Below, piece by piece: positions 5,030 to 6,570 of a stretch of DNA of 6,570 nucleotides. The notes under the pieces are model-generated. The model had not been told where the DNA came from, did no database searches, and saw only the letters and a program-made list of their open reading frames with translations. The translations under genes were made by a program, and so were the position numbers. Source of the DNA: Candidatus Doudnabacteria bacterium. GTDB lineage: Bacteria > Patescibacteriota > Doudnabacteria > UBA920 > O2-02-FULL-48-8. The stretch is from assembly GCA_016207695.1 (NCBI GenBank), contig JACQPC010000011.1, positions 1 through 6,570 on the forward strand, read 5' to 3'. Positions within the stretch are counted from its first letter, which is position 1, and each line of letters starts with the position of its first letter.

Positions 5030-5773
5030 ATGCCGAAGGATTGGTGGAAAACATTTTTTGGGAAAGACTACCTAACCCTTTGGGAGAAAAAGGGAGCTTT
5101 TAAGAATACCTCTAGGGAGATAGATTTTGTAATTAAATTAGCAGGAATAAAGAAACCACATAAAATTTTGGATCTTTGCTGTGGCCACGGCCGCCATTCT
5201 ATCGAGCTTGCCAGCCGCGGATTTAAGGTGACAGGTCTTGATTATTCTAATTATGAACTTGGATTAGCTCGAAAGCAGGCTATGCAACGTGGACTTAACA
5301 TCAATTTTATCCAAGCTGATGCAAGAAATTTTAAATTGAACAATAAATTTGATGTCATTCTGAATTTATTCTCAAGCGCGATTGGTTATGGCACGGATCA
5401 AGATTCACAGAAGATAATTAATCATATGGCTGGTGCACTTAAGAAAAATGGGTGCTTTGTATTTGATATAATGAGCGCCACATATCTGCTAACCAATTAC
5501 AAACCTAAGGAAATTATCAAAACCGGGAGGGTGAAAGCCTTGAGTACCAGATATTTTGACCCCAAAACATTTACGAATCAAGAAAAATTGGTGGTCAAAG
5601 AAGAAAATAGAACAAGAATATACCGCAATTCTTTAAGAGTTTTTACCTATCCAGAAATGAAGCAGATGTTAGAAAAATCCGGACTAAAGCCAATAAAAAT
5701 ATATGGCTCGCTGATGGGAAAACCATTTAGTGTAAACACAAAAAGGATGGTAATTTTAGCAAGAAAGGGTTAG
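5030..5773 (+). CDS. Class I SAM-dependent methyltransferase
   Basis: A 247-residue Rossmann-fold methyltransferase; the acceptor is not evident. Motif I is KILDLCCGHGRHS (45-57), the glycine-rich SAM loop. The acidic residue that usually holds the SAM ribose is D71 in GLDYS. QADARNF (96-101) is the adenine-side motif, and FDVILNLFSSAIGY (107-120) is the motif IV strand. The last third (about 165-247) is rich in strands and ends TKRMVILARK; together with the YPEMKQMLEKSGLKPIKIYG helix-strand it resembles small-molecule methyltransferases rather than rRNA enzymes. The N-terminal DWWKTFFGKDYLTLWEK is aromatic and probably caps the SAM site. The ATG lies 2 bp after the leuS stop with only a weak GGTG upstream, so translation is probably coupled to leuS. 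Sampled base composition is AT-richer than leuS. The fold is certain and the substrate open. Confidence 0.9.
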   Translation: MPKDWWKTFFGKDYLTLWEKKGAFKNTSREIDFVIKLAGIKKPHKILDLCCGHGRHSIELASRGFKVTGLDYSNYELGLARKQAMQRGLNINFIQADARNFKLNNKFDVILNLFSSAIGYGTDQDSQKIINHMAGALKKNGCFVFDIMSATYLLTNYKPKEIIKTGRVKALSTRYFDPKTFTNQEKLVVKEENRTRIYRNSLRVFTYPEMKQMLEKSGLKPIKIYGSLMGKPFSVNTKRMVILARKG

Positions 5774-5799
5774 GTCTAATTCGCGCGAATAGGAGAATA
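5773..5799 (+). promoter_or_regulatory. Repeated hairpin/Shine-Dalgarno leader, copy 1 (before Nudix gene)
   Basis: A 27-bp stretch that recurs with one mismatch at 6318-6344. It forms a short hairpin, CTA(A)TTC - GCGC - GAATAG (a 6-bp stem with one bulged A). The AG of its 3' arm is the start of the Shine-Dalgarno AGGAG (5791-5795), 7 bases before the ATG. In this copy the core is also a perfect 12-bp DNA palindrome (5779-5790). It overlaps the last base of the methyltransferase stop codon. Confidence 0.7.
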
Positions 5800-5802
5800 A
5801 TT

Positions 5803-6288
5803 ATGGCGCAAAGAGTATTTTCACAAACATTCGCAGTGGTTGGAGCCATTCTTGAAAAAGATGGAAAGATTTTGTTTATCAAAGAAGCCGATCCCACGCC
5901 GGATCAAGGCAAGTGGAGCCATCCTGCCGGGTGGATTGATCCTGGCGAAAACCCGATTGAAGCGGCAAAGCGCGAGGTAAAAGAAGAATCAGGTTATGAC
6001 TTTGAACCAACGGCTTTATTGGGTATTTATTCTTTGGTACGGAAAGATAGAACTGATAAATTACCAGATGTGCCGCATGCGATCAAGCTTTTATTTGTTG
6101 GTACTATTTCAGATCAACAATCCGAACTTGCCAGTGATTCAGCAGAAACCAAATGGTTTAGCCCGGAAGAAATTTATGCCATGGATGCTCAAACTTTGCG
6201 CGATGTGGATATTAAACAAGCAGTAAAAGATTACTTCGCCGGCAAGCGTTATCCGTTGGAAGTAATTAGACATACCATAAACGAATAA
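5803..6288 (+). CDS. Nudix hydrolase
   Basis: A 161-residue Nudix-fold pyrophosphohydrolase that cleaves nucleoside diphosphates linked to another moiety; the substrate is not predictable from this sequence. The Nudix box is complete and canonical at residues 43-65: G43, E49, then REVKEESGY (57-65) with catalytic R57, E58, E61 and E62. The last hydrophobic position is Tyr. The upstream strands FAVVGAILEKDGKILFIKE and the KWSHPAGWIDPGE lead-in are typical of the MutT / NUDIX superfamily, as is the later ETKWFSPEEI segment. There is no extra domain and no signal peptide. The start is fixed by AGGAG at 5791-5795. It follows the methyltransferase after 29 bp and is probably in the leuS transcript. 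A house-cleaning or nucleotide-salvage role is a guess. Confidence 0.94.
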   Translation: MAQRVFSQTFAVVGAILEKDGKILFIKEADPTPDQGKWSHPAGWIDPGENPIEAAKREVKEESGYDFEPTALLGIYSLVRKDRTDKLPDVPHAIKLLFVGTISDQQSELASDSAETKWFSPEEIYAMDAQTLRDVDIKQAVKDYFAGKRYPLEVIRHTINE

Positions 6289-6294
6289 TAAATA

Positions 6295-6312
6295 TCATTC
6301 GGGACAGAATGA
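6295..6312 (+). repeat. Small inverted repeat after the Nudix gene
   Basis: TCATTC (6295-6300) and GAATGA (6307-6312) form a perfect 6-bp stem with a 6-nt loop, seven bases after the Nudix stop. No T-run follows, so it is a weak terminator at best. It may be a remnant of a small dispersed repeat. Confidence 0.4.
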
Positions 6313-6317
6313 CAGTT

Positions 6318-6344
6318 GGTCTAATTCGCGAGAATAGGAGAATA
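6318..6344 (+). promoter_or_regulatory. Repeated hairpin/Shine-Dalgarno leader, copy 2 (before YrdC gene)
   Basis: Matches 5773-5799 at 26 of 27 positions. The single difference (A6331 for C5786) is in the hairpin loop, turning GCGC into GCGA, a GNRA-type tetraloop, while the stem is unchanged. AGGAG (6336-6340) is 9 bases before the GTG at 6350. Confidence 0.7.
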
Positions 6345-6349
6345 GTTTA

Positions 6350-6570
6350 GTGGATCATATTGCAAAGGCAATAAAAGTTCTCAAGGCCGGAGGCGTTGTG
6401 GTTTATCCGACTGATACAATTTACGGCTTGGCGGTGGATGCGACCAATGCCAGGGCGGTGAGAAAACTTTACAAGCTCAAAGACAGAGAGTTCAAAAAAC
6501 CCATTCATGTTATTGTGCCGACTAAATACTGCAATACTGTCACGTATTACAGTAAGATTGTGCGACTAAA
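6350..6570 (+). CDS. tsaC: Sua5/YrdC/TsaC threonylcarbamoyl-AMP synthase, N-terminal part
   Basis: Makes L-threonylcarbamoyl-AMP from threonine, bicarbonate and ATP, the first step of t6A37 modification in ANN-decoding tRNAs. About 73 residues are visible before the window ends. Family marks are GGVVVYPTDTIYGLAVDA (14-31) with the conserved PTDTxYGL, then a KxR element in LKDRE (43-47) followed by KKPIHVIV (49-56), matching the usual KxR...KP nucleotide-binding stretch. The start is GTG at 6350: TAG at 6335-6337 closes the frame upstream, no ATG lies between, and AGGAG is 9 bases ahead. Whether the protein is the short TsaC form or has the Sua5 C-terminal domain cannot be seen. It fits a translation-themed cluster with leuS and metG. 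Confidence 0.88.
   Translation, partial: MDHIAKAIKVLKAGGVVVYPTDTIYGLAVDATNARAVRKLYKLKDREFKKPIHVIVPTKYCNTVTYYSKIVRL

Noticed and set aside
1..6570. Alternative genetic code with TGA read as Gly or Trp
   Set aside because: No TGA stop occurs among seven visible stops, but full-length conserved genes contain no in-frame TGA, so the standard code explains everything.

Overview
The window reads as a compact bacterial chromosome segment, most likely from the Candidate Phyla Radiation (Patescibacteria, Parcubacteria-like). This is inferred from gene style: short intergenic gaps, a metG-tatD pair, a zinc-cysteine-free LeuRS, many small repeats, AT-leaning core genes and standard stop codons. All seven visible stops are TAA or TAG, and no ORF needs TGA to be recoded. 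No marker gene such as rRNA is present, so the lineage call is tentative.

Layout. Left block, plus strand: the C-terminal half of methionyl-tRNA synthetase (metG, 1-924), a solitary DUF559 / Vsr-like endonuclease gene (1008-1430) and a TatD-family hydrolase (1433-2254). Two copies of a palindromic repeat in opposite orientation bracket the endonuclease, so it looks like a cassette placed between metG and tatD, which are neighbours in many bacteria. A 14-bp perfect stem-loop after tatD separates it from a convergent, GC-rich small gene of unknown function (2304-2507, minus). That gene has a textbook promoter and a perfect Shine-Dalgarno. The -10 of this promoter sits in a symmetric palindrome shared with a plus-strand promoter for leuS.

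Right block, plus strand: leucyl-tRNA synthetase (leuS, 2559-5027), a class I SAM methyltransferase two bases later (5030-5773), a Nudix hydrolase (5803-6288) and the start of a Sua5/YrdC threonylcarbamoyl-AMP synthase (6350 onward, cut by the window end). A near-identical 27-bp leader with a small hairpin and the Shine-Dalgarno precedes both the Nudix and the YrdC gene.

The functional theme is translation and tRNA charging/modification (MetRS, LeuRS, threonylcarbamoyl-AMP for t6A) with housekeeping hydrolases. The most striking layer is repetitive DNA. A repeat with one conserved hairpin, one variable hairpin and a conserved 3' box occurs three times. Two copies flank the endonuclease, and the third lies in frame inside leuS, adding about 16 residues. 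leuS also carries two different heptamer tandem arrays in its editing domain. The repeat family plus DUF559 gene is the best candidate here for an under-described mobile system. Mobility itself is inference.
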